Source of the DNA: Deltaproteobacteria bacterium
Lineage (GTDB): Bacteria > Desulfobacterota > Desulfarculia > Desulfarculales > Desulfarculaceae
DNA length: 51,386 bases
Direction: 5' to 3'
Assembly: GCA_021811275.1 (NCBI GenBank)
Contig: JAJZPI010000007.1
Coordinates: forward strand, 1 to 51,386
The notes below the pieces were generated by a model. It saw only the letters and a program-made list of their open reading frames with translations, was not told where the DNA came from and did not search any database. Position numbers and translations under genes: made by a program. Shown here piece after piece: positions 23,627 to 33,952 of the stretch (position 1 is its first letter; each line of letters begins with the position of its first letter).

Positions 23627-26338
23627 ATGAAAATCCATCAGCTTTCCATTGACGATGCCCTGCAAAGCGTCCGTTCCCGTTCCCATGGCCTGGCCTCCGA
23701 GGAGGCCGAGCGCCGTCTGGGCGAGTTCGGTCCCAACATCGTGGAAAAAGCCCCCCGCGCCCGCTTGGCCTCCATCATAATCCGCGATTTCGGCCACTTC
23801 TTCGCCGTGGTGCTTTGGTTCTCGGCGGGCCTGGCCTTTGTGGCCGAGTGGAACGATCCGGGCCATGGCATGGCCAAGGTTGGCTACGCGGTGGTCATCG
23901 TCATCCTGGTCAGCGGGGCGTTCTCATTCTGGCAGGAGCGCCGGGTTGAGAGAACCCTGGCCGCCCTCCAGCAACTGCTCCCGCGCACAATCACCGTGCT
24001 CAGGAACCAAGTCCCCGTGGAGGTTGCCGTCGAACGGCTCGTCCCCGGCGACGTGATTCTGGTGGAGGAGGGAGATCGGATCCCCGCCGACTGCCGCTTG
24101 ATAGAGAGCTACGCCCTGCGCGTAAACAACTCGACCATCACCGGCGAATCAATGCCCAAGGCGCGCAACGCCGATCTCTGCCTGGAGGAGGAACTGTTGC
24201 GCAGCTCCAACGTCCTTATGGCGGGGACCTCCTTGGTTTCCGGCAAGGGACGAGCCGTGGTCTTCGCCACGGGCATGGACACCGAATTCGGCAAGATCGC
24301 CCACCTTTCGCAGAGCGGAGCCGAGGCGGTCTCACCGCTAAGGAAAGAGCTGGCTCACCTTAGCCGCCTGATCGTGTTGCTGGCCATCTGCATAGGAGCC
24401 TCCATTTTCGCCGCCGGCACCCTGGCGGGCATGCCGCTTTGGCAGGATGTGATCTTCTCCATCGGCATCTTCGTGGCCATGGTGCCGGAGGGCCTGCTTC
24501 CCACCCTGACCCTGGCCCTGGTGCTCGCCGCCCAACGCATGGTCAAACGCAACGTCCTCATCCGGCATTTACCCTCGGTGGAGACCCTGGGCTCCACCAC
24601 GGTCATCTGCACCGACAAAACCGGCACCCTCACCGAGAACCGTATGCGCGTCCTGGAACTGATGCTGGGGCTGGAGCCGGTGGCGGTGGGAAAGCTCGGG
24701 CAGACATCCCAACTGGTGGCCTCCAACCGTGAGTTCTTCCAGGCGGTGCGCCGCTGCCACTCCCTGACCGAGCCATCCCCGCATGAGGGCGGCGATACCC
24801 TGCTCGGCGACCCCATGGAGGTGGCCTTGGTGGAGATGGCCCGGCGCCTCCTGCCCGCCTCCGCCGAACCGCGCCGCTGCGGCGAGGCGCCGTTCGACTC
24901 CAGGCGTATGCGCCAAAGCGTAGTCTTTGAGACCCTCGAAGGGCTGGTCTTGTACAGCAAGGGGGCGCTGGAGACCATCCTGCCGTTGTGCGCGGAGCTT
25001 TGGACCAGCGCCGGACGCGAAACCCTGGCCGCCGAGACACGCGAACGCATTTTTTCCGCACAGGAGGACATGGCGGAAAGAGGATTGCGGGTGCTGGCCC
25101 TGGCGGCCAGGCGGCTGCCCGGCGGCTGCCGCCTTCCCGAGGACCTGCAGGCATTGGAGGCGGACCTGACCTTTCTGGGGCTGGCGGGGCTCGAAGACCC
25201 GCCCAGACCGGAAGTGCCCGACGCCGTGACGCGCTGCCAGGAGGCCGGGATCAAGGTCATCATGGTGACCGGCGACCACCCGCGCACCGCGGCGGCCATC
25301 GCCCGCAAAATCGGCCTGATCCGCTCCGCGAATCCCAGGATCATTACAGGCGAGGAGCTGCGTAGGCTCTCCGACACCCAGCTCCGGTTGGCCCTGGAAG
25401 AGCCGGAAATTCATTTCGCTCGCCTGGCCGCCGTGCAGAAGATGCGCATCGTCAACGCGCTCAAGAAAAAGGATCACGTGGTGGCCGTCACCGGCGATGG
25501 AGTCAACGACGCTCCCGCCTTCAGGGCCGCGCACATCGGCATCGCCATGGGACGTTCAGGGGCGGACGTGGCCAAGGAATCGGCGGACATGGTGCTTCTG
25601 GACGATAACTTCGCCAGCATCGTCAACGCGGTGGAGGAGGGCCGGGCCATTTTCCAGAACATCCGCAAGTTCCTCACCTACGTTCTGGTTCACAACGTGG
25701 CCGAGCTGGCGCCCTACCTGGCCTTCGCCCTCTTCAAGATCCCCCTGCCGCTGACGCCGATCCAAATCCTGGCCGTGGACATGGGAACCGACACCTTGAC
25801 CGCCTTGGGCCTGGGAGTGGAGTCACCCGACCCTGGAGTGATGCGCCAGCCGCCCCGGCCCAGGGAGGAGCGGCTTCTCAACCGGGCCCTGGCCCTGCGC
25901 GCTTACCTCTTTCTGGGCGTTATCGAGGCCACGGCGGTCATGAGCGCCTATTTCTTCGTGCTGGGCAAGGGGGAGTGGAGCTATGGGCAGGCGCTGGCGC
26001 CGGACGACCTCCTGTACTCGCAGGCCACCACGGCCAGCCTGGGGGCCATCATCATGATGCAGATCGTCAACGTCTTTCTCTGCCGGAGCGAGGTCCGGCC
26101 TGTTTGGGCCATGCCTCTGCTTGGCAACCGCCTGATAGCCTGGGGCGTGGTGCTGGAATTGGCGTTTCTGGTGTTCTTCGTGCACACCCCCTGGGGCAAC
26201 GCGCTGCTGGAGACGTCGCCTCTGCCGAGCGAGGTCTGGTTGTTCCTACTGCCGTTCGCGGCCGGAATGTTTGTCCTGGAAGAAGGCCGCAAGTGGCTTG
26301 TCGGCAAATTGAGGAGGAAAGGCCCACTTGGGGGCTGA
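23627..26338 (+). CDS. P2-type cation ATPase, Na,K-ATPase-like (P2C) subgroup
   Basis: A 903-residue P-type ATPase. Order of parts: N-terminal cation-ATPase domain, TGES actuator motif (NSTITGESMP), M4 with VPEGLLPTLTL, phosphorylated D330 in CTDKTGTLTENRM, nucleotide domain, TGDHP, and hinge GDGVNDAPAF. M5-M6 reads AELAPYLAF...IPLPLTPIQILAVDMGTD, then ESPDPGVMRQPPRP. VPEGLL, the M5 Glu, both Asp of M6 and IPLPL match Na,K/H,K-ATPase alpha subunits more closely than SERCA (VPEGLPAV). Na+ or K+ transport is therefore inferred. No beta subunit is adjacent. GAGGAG lies ten bases before the ATG. Confidence 0.9.
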   Translation: MKIHQLSIDDALQSVRSRSHGLASEEAERRLGEFGPNIVEKAPRARLASIIIRDFGHFFAVVLWFSAGLAFVAEWNDPGHGMAKVGYAVVIVILVSGAFSFWQERRVERTLAALQQLLPRTITVLRNQVPVEVAVERLVPGDVILVEEGDRIPADCRLIESYALRVNNSTITGESMPKARNADLCLEEELLRSSNVLMAGTSLVSGKGRAVVFATGMDTEFGKIAHLSQSGAEAVSPLRKELAHLSRLIVLLAICIGASIFAAGTLAGMPLWQDVIFSIGIFVAMVPEGLLPTLTLALVLAAQRMVKRNVLIRHLPSVETLGSTTVICTDKTGTLTENRMRVLELMLGLEPVAVGKLGQTSQLVASNREFFQAVRRCHSLTEPSPHEGGDTLLGDPMEVALVEMARRLLPASAEPRRCGEAPFDSRRMRQSVVFETLEGLVLYSKGALETILPLCAELWTSAGRETLAAETRERIFSAQEDMAERGLRVLALAARRLPGGCRLPEDLQALEADLTFLGLAGLEDPPRPEVPDAVTRCQEAGIKVIMVTGDHPRTAAAIARKIGLIRSANPRIITGEELRRLSDTQLRLALEEPEIHFARLAAVQKMRIVNALKKKDHVVAVTGDGVNDAPAFRAAHIGIAMGRSGADVAKESADMVLLDDNFASIVNAVEEGRAIFQNIRKFLTYVLVHNVAELAPYLAFALFKIPLPLTPIQILAVDMGTDTLTALGLGVESPDPGVMRQPPRPREERLLNRALALRAYLFLGVIEATAVMSAYFFVLGKGEWSYGQALAPDDLLYSQATTASLGAIIMMQIVNVFLCRSEVRPVWAMPLLGNRLIAWGVVLELAFLVFFVHTPWGNALLETSPLPSEVWLFLLPFAAGMFVLEEGRKWLVGKLRRKGPLGG

Positions 26339-26468
26339 TGCCCTCCCGTGCCCGGACTCACTGGTCGGGCCCAGGCCGACGCCAAGAGACCTGTCAGACA
26401 AATGTGGACAGGCGAAGCCCCCAGAGAGTTGGGCACCGGGGCTAACCCCGATGCCAGCTTGATTTTCT

Positions 26469-26545
26469 TGGAGCGGGAGACGGGAATCGAACCCGCGACC
26501 CTCAGCTTGGAAGGCTGACGCTCTGGCCAACTGAGCTACTCCCGC
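26469..26545 (-). tRNA. tRNA-Gly (TCC anticodon)
   Basis: A 77-nt reverse-strand cloverleaf: acceptor GCGGGAG/CTCCCGC, D arm AGCTCAGTTGGCCAGAGCG, anticodon stem TCAGC/GCTGA with loop CTTCCAA (anticodon TCC), T loop GGTTCGATTCC, encoded CCA. Confidence 0.97.
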
Positions 26546-26555
26546 ATGCGTCGCG

Positions 26556-26584
26556 AGTATAGCACGGCCCTGCCTGGCCGGCAA
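26556..26584 (-). promoter_or_regulatory. Sigma-70 promoter of tRNA-Gly
   Basis: On the reverse strand TTGCCG (26579-26584), 17 bases, then TATACT (26556-26561), ten bases before the tRNA 5' end. Confidence 0.65.
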
Positions 26585-26632
26585 ATCCGCAGGTGGTGGT
26601 GCATATCGGCCAACCCGCCGTTATGGCTTGCG

Positions 26633-28002
<1,370 letters not shown>

Positions 28003-28016
28003 TCCGGGGAGGAGCC

Positions 28017-29021
28017 TTGGCCCAAGCCCCGCCGCTGCTGGCCATCGATGACTTGGTGGCAGTCTTCGACGGCCCCCGTGGCCAGCTGCGGGCCGTGGAC
28101 GGCCTGGACCTGGCCATGGCCGGGGGCGAGATCCTGGGCCTGGTGGGCGAGAGCGGCTGCGGCAAATCCATGACCGCGCTGTCCGTCCTGGGGCTGCTGC
28201 CCCCGCCGGGGCGGGTGGCCGCCGGGCGCATCCTATTCGAGGGACAGGATCTGCTCGAGCTGCCCTCCCGCCGCCTGCGCGAACTGCGGGGCAAGGCCAT
28301 CTCCATGGTCTTCCAGGAGCCCATGACCTCCCTCAACCCGGTCTTCACCGTGGGCCGCCAGGTGGCCGAGCAGGTGCTGGCCCACGAGGAGCTCGGGCGG
28401 AAGGAGGCCTGGTCGCGGGCGGTGGATATGCTGGCCCGGGTGGGCATCCCCGACCCCGCCCGCCGCGCGGGCGACTTCCCCCATCAGCTCAGCGGAGGCC
28501 TGCGCCAGCGGGTGATGATCGCCATGGCGCTGATCATGAAGCCCCGCCTGCTCATGGCCGACGAGCCCACCACCGCCCTGGACGTGACCATCCAGGCCCA
28601 AATCCTGGGCCTGATGCAGGACCTGCAACGCCAAAGCGGGGCCTCCATCCTGCTGATCACCCACAACCTGGCGGTGGTGGCCCAGATGGCCGACCGGGTG
28701 GCGGTGATGTACACCGGCCGCATCCTGGAGACCGCGCCGGTAAAGGAACTTTTCGCTGAACCCCTGCATCCCTACACCCGGGGCTTGCTCTCCTGCCTGC
28801 CCGCCCGGGCCCCCAGGCCTGGCATGCGCCTGCCCACCATCCCCGGCATCGTGCCCGCCCTGGACGAGCTGCCGCCGGGCTGCGCCTTCTCCGACCGCTG
28901 CCCCGAGCGCTTCGGCCCCTGCCAGAAGGCCGAGCCCGCCCTGCGCGAGGTGGCCCCGGGCCGCCTGGTGCGCTGCTACCTGCACCACCACGAGCAGCGT
29001 CGGACCAGGAGGGCGGCATGA
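28017..29021 (+). CDS. Oligopeptide/dipeptide ABC transporter ATPase, OppD/DppD type
   Basis: A 334-residue ATP-binding subunit. Walker A is GESGCGKS, the Q-loop lies in [10 protein letters not shown], the signature is LSGGLRQRV and Walker [13 protein letters not shown], with H-loop THNLAVV. The C-terminal oligopeptide/dipeptide extension ([18 protein letters not shown]) has the Cys pattern known to carry an Fe-S cluster in DppD-like proteins. It starts with TTG behind GGGGAGGAG and overlaps the OppF-like gene by four bases. No permease or binding-protein gene is in the window. Confidence 0.93.
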   Translation: MAQAPPLLAIDDLVAVFDGPRGQLRAVDGLDLAMAGGEILGLVGESGCGKSMTALSVLGLLPPPGRVAAGRILFEGQDLLELPSRRLRELRGKAISMVFQEPMTSLNPVFTVGRQVAEQVLAHEELGRKEAWSRAVDMLARVGIPDPARRAGDFPHQLSGGLRQRVMIAMALIMKPRLLMADEPTTALDVTIQAQILGLMQDLQRQSGASILLITHNLAVVAQMADRVAVMYTGRILETAPVKELFAEPLHPYTRGLLSCLPARAPRPGMRLPTIPGIVPALDELPPGCAFSDRCPERFGPCQKAEPALREVAPGRLVRCYLHHHEQRRTRRAA

Positions 29022-29998
29022 GCCAAGCGGCCGCCCAGCCCCTGGTCGCCCTGCAGGCGGTGAGCAAGCACTACCGGGTGCAGCGGGGCTTTTTGGGCAG
29101 CTCCAGGCAAAGCCTGCACGCCCTGGACCAGGTGGACCTGGCGGTGCTGCCCGGAGAGGTCCTGGGCCTGGTGGGCGAAAGCGGCTGCGGCAAATCCACC
29201 CTGGGCCGCATGGTCATGCGTCTGGAGGAGCCCAGCGCGGGCCGGGTCTTCTTCGACGGACGGGACTTGGCTTCCCTGGACCGCGAGGGCCTTCGGGGCC
29301 TGCGCCGTCAGATGCAGATCGTCTTCCAGGACCCGGTGACCTCCCTGAACCCTCGTCTCACCGTGGGCTCCATGCTGGCCGAGCCCTTCCAGATACACCG
29401 CCAGGGCGGCCGGCGCGAGATTAAGGAACGGGTGGAGGCGCTCCTGACCGAGGTGGGGCTCCGACCCGAACACGCCCGGCGCTACCCCCACCAGTTCAGC
29501 GGAGGCCAGCGCCAGCGGATCGGCATCGCCCGGGCCCTGGCGCTCAGGCCCCGGCTGGTGGTGGCCGACGAGCCGGTCAGCGCCCTCGACGTCTCCATCC
29601 AGGCCCAGGTCCTGAACCTGCTCATGGATCTCAAGGAAAAGATGGGCCTGACCTATCTCTTCGTGGCCCATGACCTCTCGGTGGTCCGCCACCTCTGCGA
29701 CCGGGTGGCGGTGATGTACCTGGGCAAGGTGGTCGAGATAACCCCGGTCGCCGGCCTGAACCAGGCGCGGGCCCATCCCTACACCGAGGCCCTGCTCAAG
29801 TCCGCGCCGGTGGCCGACCCCCAACGCCGTTTCAGCGCCCCGCCGCTTGCCGGCGACGTACCCAGCCCCCTCAACCCGCCGCCGGGCTGCCGCTTTCATA
29901 CCCGCTGCCCGGAGGCCCAGGAGGTCTGCCACCGCCAGGAGCCGCCGCTAACGCCCCTGGGGCCCGACCGTCTTTGCGCCTGCCACTTCCGGCCGTGA
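29018..29998 (+). CDS. Oligopeptide/dipeptide ABC transporter ATPase, OppF/DppF type
   Basis: A 326-residue partner ATPase. Walker [11 protein letters not shown]-loop [10 protein letters not shown], signature [12 protein letters not shown], Walker [13 protein letters not shown] and H-loop VAHDLSVV are intact. The C-terminal extension has [17 protein letters not shown]. Together with the preceding ATPase it should power a peptide or nickel-type importer in the inner membrane. The membrane subunits must be encoded elsewhere. The ATG overlaps the upstream stop (ATGA), so the two are translationally coupled. Confidence 0.93.
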   Translation: MSQAAAQPLVALQAVSKHYRVQRGFLGSSRQSLHALDQVDLAVLPGEVLGLVGESGCGKSTLGRMVMRLEEPSAGRVFFDGRDLASLDREGLRGLRRQMQIVFQDPVTSLNPRLTVGSMLAEPFQIHRQGGRREIKERVEALLTEVGLRPEHARRYPHQFSGGQRQRIGIARALALRPRLVVADEPVSALDVSIQAQVLNLLMDLKEKMGLTYLFVAHDLSVVRHLCDRVAVMYLGKVVEITPVAGLNQARAHPYTEALLKSAPVADPQRRFSAPPLAGDVPSPLNPPPGCRFHTRCPEAQEVCHRQEPPLTPLGPDRLCACHFRP

Positions 29999-30032
29999 GC
30001 CCAGAGCCTTCCCCCCTACGTTCCAGATGCTC

Positions 30033-30061
30033 TTGACTGACCCCTTGGCTCGTGGCATAGT
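30033..30061 (+). promoter_or_regulatory. Sigma-70 promoter of the IF-1 paralogue
   Basis: TTGACT (30033-30038), 17 bases, CATAGT (30056-30061). The start codon follows 65 bp later. Confidence 0.55.
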
Positions 30062-30126
30062 TAGCTGGTCCTGCATGGGCAGGGCAAGGGGATTCTTTAT
30101 TCAGCGGAACCCGATTAGGAGGCAGC

Positions 30127-30345
30127 TTGAGTCGCGACGACCTGATTCACCTGGAGGGCGAGGTGACCCGCACCCTGGGTGGGGGGCAGATGGAAGTGGT
30201 CACCGATCAGAAGCACACCTTGCGCGCCGTTCTTTCGGGGCGAATGAAGCGATTCAAGATCAAGGTTCTGGTTGGCGACCGGGTGCGCGTTAGCGTGTCG
30301 CCCTACGACCTCTCCCACGGCCTCATCACCTACCGCCTGAAGTAA
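30127..30345 (+). CDS. infA: Translation initiation factor IF-1 (paralogue)
   Basis: A 72-residue OB-fold protein matching IF-1 over its whole length, including LEGEVTRTLGGGQMEV, ISGKM-like VLSGRMKRFKIKVLVGDRV and the C-terminal SPYDLSHGLITYRLK. IF-1 binds the 30S A site during initiation. It starts with TTG behind AGGAGG, which may keep expression low. The standard site of infA is in the ribosomal protein operon; this copy stands alone with its own promoter, so it is likely one of two genes, but that cannot be seen here. Confidence 0.88.
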   Translation: MSRDDLIHLEGEVTRTLGGGQMEVVTDQKHTLRAVLSGRMKRFKIKVLVGDRVRVSVSPYDLSHGLITYRLK

Positions 30346-30418
30346 CGGCCCAGCCAATACTCGCGCGGCTGCCCGGCGGTCCACGGACCGCGCCGGGAGA
30401 GGTGTCTCCGCGTCCGCT

Positions 30419-31528
30419 CTAGTCCGGCCGGGACGAAGGCCGCCGAAACCTGGTCAGGGGCTCGATCACCTCTCGCCGGGCCAGTTCGGCCACCCGGCCC
30501 TCGGGTGCGTCCTCGACGACTTCCCAAAGCCGGGCCGCGGCTTGGCCGGCCCGCTCCCAGGCCAAGGCCCTGGCCTCCTCGATGGCCTCCCATCCCGCGC
30601 CAGCCATGAACTCCATGACCGCGGCGTCGATCTCCGGAAAGATCAAGCGCGGAAACCCTGCCAGCCAGGCCGGGAAAAAGCCCAGTTGGCCTTGGGCTCG
30701 CGCCTCGATGATGCGGGCCAGGCGCCCCCGGGGTCCGGTGTCGGCCAATAGGTCCTTCACCCCGCGCGTGAAGTGCTCAAGCTCCCCGCCGGCGTGGGCC
30801 TCCAGCACCCGGTGCAGGAGGCTCAGCGCGGCCTCGCCGCTCTCGGCCTCGCCCAGCTCGTGCCAAAGCACGCTTTGCGTCTCTCCGTCGATGACCGGTT
30901 CGAGGGCCTCCCAGGTGGGCTCCTTGAGAATGGAGTTCAGGTCCAGGCCATAGCCGGCCAAGCCCAGACGGAGGAAACGCTGCAGGCTGGGGCGGGGATC
31001 GGCCAGCTTGTCCCAGAGCAGATAGGCCAGGGGGCCTCGGCGCAGGTAGATGTTGGGGCCCTGGCGCATTCCGGGCAGGAAAAAGATGTCGCGGGAGAAC
31101 TCCTCGCCCACGGTACGCACGCTCAGGCCGTCCACGCCCCAAGCCCGGTTCAGGCTGCCCAGGAAAAAGACCGGCAGCAGCCCCCCGGCCAGGCCCGCGC
31201 CGTAGACCAGGCCCGCCGGGGCCAACAGGGTGTTGATCCCCTCCAGGTCGAAGGGGTCGAAGACCCGGCCGGCCAGATTCAGCTCGCGGGGGCCCTCGCC
31301 CAGCAAGCCGCCCCAAAGCTCCTCGCGCTCGGCCACCCATTCCAGCATGCGCTCCGGCCGCTCCTCGCGCCAGGGCGGCAGGCCCTGCTCCCACTTGTAG
31401 AGATTGCGCATGCGCAGCAGAAGACCGCATAGAGAGAAACGCCCCGACACTTCGGCGTCGGAGCGGCGGCAGTTGGCCAGCACCTGGGGTCCCAGCTCGG
31501 CGATCAGCTCACCGGCCTGGTCCATCAT
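30419..31528 (-). CDS. Conserved-looking hypothetical protein
   Basis: A 369-residue protein that I do not recognise. It is helical with several conserved-looking aromatic stretches: FSLCGLLLRMRNLYKWEQGLP, FDPFDLEGINTLLAPAGLVYG, FLGSLNRAW and FFPAWLAGFPRLIFPEID. No signal peptide or clear membrane helix. The ATG overlaps the stop of the gamma-carbonic anhydrase gene (TGATG), so the two are probably co-translated. A second ATG follows at once. The upstream gene gives no firm clue to its job. Confidence 0.65.
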   Translation of the reverse strand: MMDQAGELIAELGPQVLANCRRSDAEVSGRFSLCGLLLRMRNLYKWEQGLPPWREERPERMLEWVAEREELWGGLLGEGPRELNLAGRVFDPFDLEGINTLLAPAGLVYGAGLAGGLLPVFFLGSLNRAWGVDGLSVRTVGEEFSRDIFFLPGMRQGPNIYLRRGPLAYLLWDKLADPRPSLQRFLRLGLAGYGLDLNSILKEPTWEALEPVIDGETQSVLWHELGEAESGEAALSLLHRVLEAHAGGELEHFTRGVKDLLADTGPRGRLARIIEARAQGQLGFFPAWLAGFPRLIFPEIDAAVMEFMAGAGWEAIEEARALAWERAGQAAARLWEVVEDAPEGRVAELARREVIEPLTRFRRPSSRPD

Positions 31529-32067
31529 CAGGTCTCGCGCGTGAAATCCACGACCAGACCGGGGTCGCGGTGGCAGTCACTTACCTTGAGGTAACGCCGC
31601 ACCACGGCCTCGGTGCGAGCCAGCTCGTCGGGACGGAGGTCGCGCCGGACCTTGGCCGGCACCCCGGAGACCATCACCCCCGGCGGGATCTCCATGCCCG
31701 GCGGCACCACGCCGCCGGCGGCCACCACCGAGCCCTGGCCCACCCGCGCGCCGTCGAGCACCACCGCGCCCATGCCGATGAGCGCGCGGTCGTCGATCAC
31801 GCAGGAGTGGAGCACCACCCTGTGGCCCACCACCACGTCGGCTCCCACGGTGGTGCCCTGGCCCCGGTGGGCCACGTGGATCACCGAGCCGTCCTGGATG
31901 TTGGTCCTGGCTCCAACCCTGATCCAATTGATGTCGCCCCGCAGCACGCAGCCGTACCACACGCTGACCTGGGGTCCCAGCTCCACGTCGCCGACCACCA
32001 CCGCACCGGGGGCCACGAAGGCCGAGGGATGGATTAGAGGGGTCTTGCCGTTTACAGGTCCGATCAT
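31528..32067 (-). CDS. Gamma-carbonic anhydrase-like hexapeptide-repeat protein
   Basis: A 179-residue left-handed beta-helix protein. Hexapeptide repeats run from IHPSAFVAPGAVVVG to VVPPGMEIPPG, followed by a C-terminal helix. Three His at the positions of the Cam metal ligands are present: one in SVIHVAH and two in VGHRVVLHSC. Members are annotated as gamma-carbonic anhydrase, YrdA or PaaY; the active state in this clade is not proven. The ATG at 32067 gives the standard family N-terminus; no clear ribosome binding site is seen. It is coupled to the downstream hypothetical gene. Confidence 0.88.
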   Translation of the reverse strand: MIGPVNGKTPLIHPSAFVAPGAVVVGDVELGPQVSVWYGCVLRGDINWIRVGARTNIQDGSVIHVAHRGQGTTVGADVVVGHRVVLHSCVIDDRALIGMGAVVLDGARVGQGSVVAAGGVVPPGMEIPPGVMVSGVPAKVRRDLRPDELARTEAVVRRYLKVSDCHRDPGLVVDFTRET

Positions 32068-32153
32068 GGATGGAAATTTAGCACCGCGCCCGCGCCCCGG
32101 CAAGCAGCCCCGCCCGCGCCTGCGGCCCAGCCCAGCCCAGGTGCCGGAAGCTC

Positions 32154-32182
32154 TTGACAGAACCACCCCAACCCCATACATT
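32154..32182 (+). promoter_or_regulatory. Sigma-70 promoter of the CAT-anticodon tRNA
   Basis: TTGACA (32154-32159), 17 bases, TACATT (32177-32182), 13 bp before the tRNA 5' end. A strong match with correct geometry. Confidence 0.8.
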
Positions 32183-32195
32183 TAGCCCTCGTCGT

Positions 32196-32272
32196 GGCGG
32201 TGTAGCTCAGATGGTTAGAGCATGCGGCTCATATCCGCAGTGTCCGGGGTTCAATTCCCTGCACCGCCACCA
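32196..32272 (+). tRNA. tRNA with CAT anticodon (elongator Met, or Ile2)
   Basis: A 77-nt cloverleaf: acceptor GGCGGTG/CACCGCC, D arm AGCTCAGATGGTTAGAGC, anticodon stem TGCGG/CCGCA with loop CTCATAT (anticodon CAT), T loop GGTTCAATTCC, encoded CCA. It is not initiator tRNA: it has a G1-C72 pair and lacks the three G-C pairs of the anticodon stem. Elongator Met is favoured, but lysidine-modified Ile2 cannot be excluded. Confidence 0.95.
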
Positions 32273-32371
32273 GCAAAAACACCCCCCGAACGCCTGAAAA
32301 CTTCGTCAGGCACCCTCCCCGGTTCCAAAACAGGGGAGCGGAAAACTTGGGCAGTCATAGATTGGCGCGCG

Positions 32372-32402
32372 CGGCTCACCCCCAGGGGTGAGCCGTTTTT
32401 TT
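32372..32402 (+). terminator. Strong Rho-independent terminator
   Basis: CGGCTCACCCC (32372-32382) and GGGGTGAGCCG (32385-32395) form an 11-bp stem with a tiny loop, followed by seven T. It lies 100 bp after the tRNA and should end its transcript. Confidence 0.9.
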
Positions 32403-32527
32403 GCTTATCCGGGGCGGGGGGCGCCTGCTCAAGGCCCCTCACGGCGACCTGGCCGGACGGCCCATCGCCGGCAAAGCCTCCGCTCCGGGCGGTCCTTCTT
32501 TTTCTAGAATTTCTACTGTCGTGATAG

Positions 32528-32533
32528 TATAAT
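32528..32533 (+). promoter_or_regulatory. -10 element upstream of the heme-c sensor gene
   Basis: A perfect TATAAT in a locally A+T-rich stretch, 47 bp before the start codon. No good -35 is visible at 16-18 bases, so an activator may be needed. Confidence 0.45.
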
Positions 32534-32579
32534 TTTTTAAAGTCAATCCCGGACGTTCGCCCGCAAAGAGGAAACCACC

Positions 32580-33755
32580 GTGAGCAGCCGCAAATGGCAC
32601 GCGAGAAGTCTCTTGATTCTTGCGGTGGTTTTCAGCTTCGTCTTCACCGGCGCGTCCTTGGCCGTGGTGGGGTATGATTTGCTGCGGCAAGAGGCCCTGC
32701 GGGAGGCTGAGAAGGACGCCCGCTTCATCCTTGAACGCAACTTGGCCATTCACTCCTACTTTGCCCACCAACTCAAGCCCCGGGTGTTCGAACTGGCCGC
32801 CAAGGTCGCCGGCCCTGATTATTTCGAGCCGGCCTGGATGTCATCCACCTACGCCATCCGAGGCATCGACCAACATTTTCACGCGCTGACCAAGAGCGGC
32901 TACTACTACAAGGAATGTGCCGTCAACGCACGCAGTCCACACAACGAGGCTGATCCATACGAGCGGTCCTTCATCGAGGAGTTGAAGACCGACCCAACGC
33001 TAATGGAACGCTCAGCCATACGCGTCCTGGACGGCCAGACGTTTTTTGTCTATTTGCGCCGAGGCGAGACCATGGAACCGTCCTGCCTGCGCTGCCACAG
33101 CGAACCCACGCTGGCGCCCGGAAAGATGGTGGCCCAATATGGCCCCGAACGCGGTTTCCACCGCCAGGAGGGGGAACTCGTCTCGGCCATATCCATCAGG
33201 ATCCCCATGGTCCAGGCCTTGGCCACACAAAAGCGGTTCGCCATCAAGCTCTCGGTCCTGCTGCTGGCAGGGCTCCTAATCACCGTCGCCATCATGTTTG
33301 CGGCGTTAAGTGTCTTGTATCAGCGCCCGCTGGACCAGATGCGCCGACAGGCTCGCAGGCTCGCCGACGACCCGAGCAGGCTGGGTCTGCAAATCCCGCC
33401 GCAGAGTATGCAGGAATGGGAAGAACTGGCCCGCGACTTCAACCTGATGTCGGCCAACCTCAAGACCTCCCATGACGATCTGGAGGAAAGGGTAAGGATT
33501 CGTACGGCCCAACTCTCGGCCAAAACTCAAGAGTTGCAGGAATCCCTGGATCAGGTCAGGCAGCTCAGCGGACTATTGCCGATATGCTCCAATTGCAAAA
33601 AAATCCGGGATGATAGCGGATACTGGCGGCGAATCGAGGAATACTTGAGCCACCACACCCAAGCTCAATTCAGCCATGGCATCTGCCCCGACTGCGCCAG
33701 GAAACTATACCCGGATTTGATGGCATCCTTGGATGAAACGAAACCCAAGGGATAG
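32580..33755 (+). CDS. Membrane heme-c sensor (DUF3365/Tll0287-like) with HAMP and Cys-rich terminal module
   Basis: A 391-residue receptor. Helix 1 (LLILAVVFSFVFTGASLAVVG) leads to a periplasmic domain of about 180 residues with one heme-c motif, CLRCH (C169, C172, H173), of the DUF3365 type. A second helix (KLSVLLLAGLLITVAIMFAAL) precedes a HAMP domain and a coiled coil (LEERVRIRTAQLSAKTQEL). The C-terminus carries two Cys pairs: LPICSNCKKIRDDSGYW and SHGICPDCARKLYP, a module I know from the ends of other signalling proteins. No kinase, cyclase or HD domain is present. GTG start behind AGAGG. Confidence 0.85.
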   Translation: MSSRKWHARSLLILAVVFSFVFTGASLAVVGYDLLRQEALREAEKDARFILERNLAIHSYFAHQLKPRVFELAAKVAGPDYFEPAWMSSTYAIRGIDQHFHALTKSGYYYKECAVNARSPHNEADPYERSFIEELKTDPTLMERSAIRVLDGQTFFVYLRRGETMEPSCLRCHSEPTLAPGKMVAQYGPERGFHRQEGELVSAISIRIPMVQALATQKRFAIKLSVLLLAGLLITVAIMFAALSVLYQRPLDQMRRQARRLADDPSRLGLQIPPQSMQEWEELARDFNLMSANLKTSHDDLEERVRIRTAQLSAKTQELQESLDQVRQLSGLLPICSNCKKIRDDSGYWRRIEEYLSHHTQAQFSHGICPDCARKLYPDLMASLDETKPKG

Positions 33756-33937
33756 TCTGTCCGCCTCGACGCCCCTCGGACGCGCCCTTTGCCCGCCGGT
33801 ACTTTTTGCCTCAAAAACCTTAGAGGCCAATCAGCACCGAGGAAAAGCTCGCATAGGCCGATGATGGACGGCCAACGCCAACTTTTCACTAGCGCACATG
33901 GTTTAAGGGCGAAATGGGGAGCGTTTTTTCAGCGGTG

Positions 33938-33946
33938 TGGTATAAA
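33938..33946 (+). promoter_or_regulatory. Extended -10 promoter of the candidate structured RNA
   Basis: TG-G-TATAAA is an extended -10 element. It sits inside the palindrome GGTATAAATACC. No -35 match is visible. Transcription would start near 33953. Confidence 0.5.
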
Positions 33947-33952
33947 TACCGT

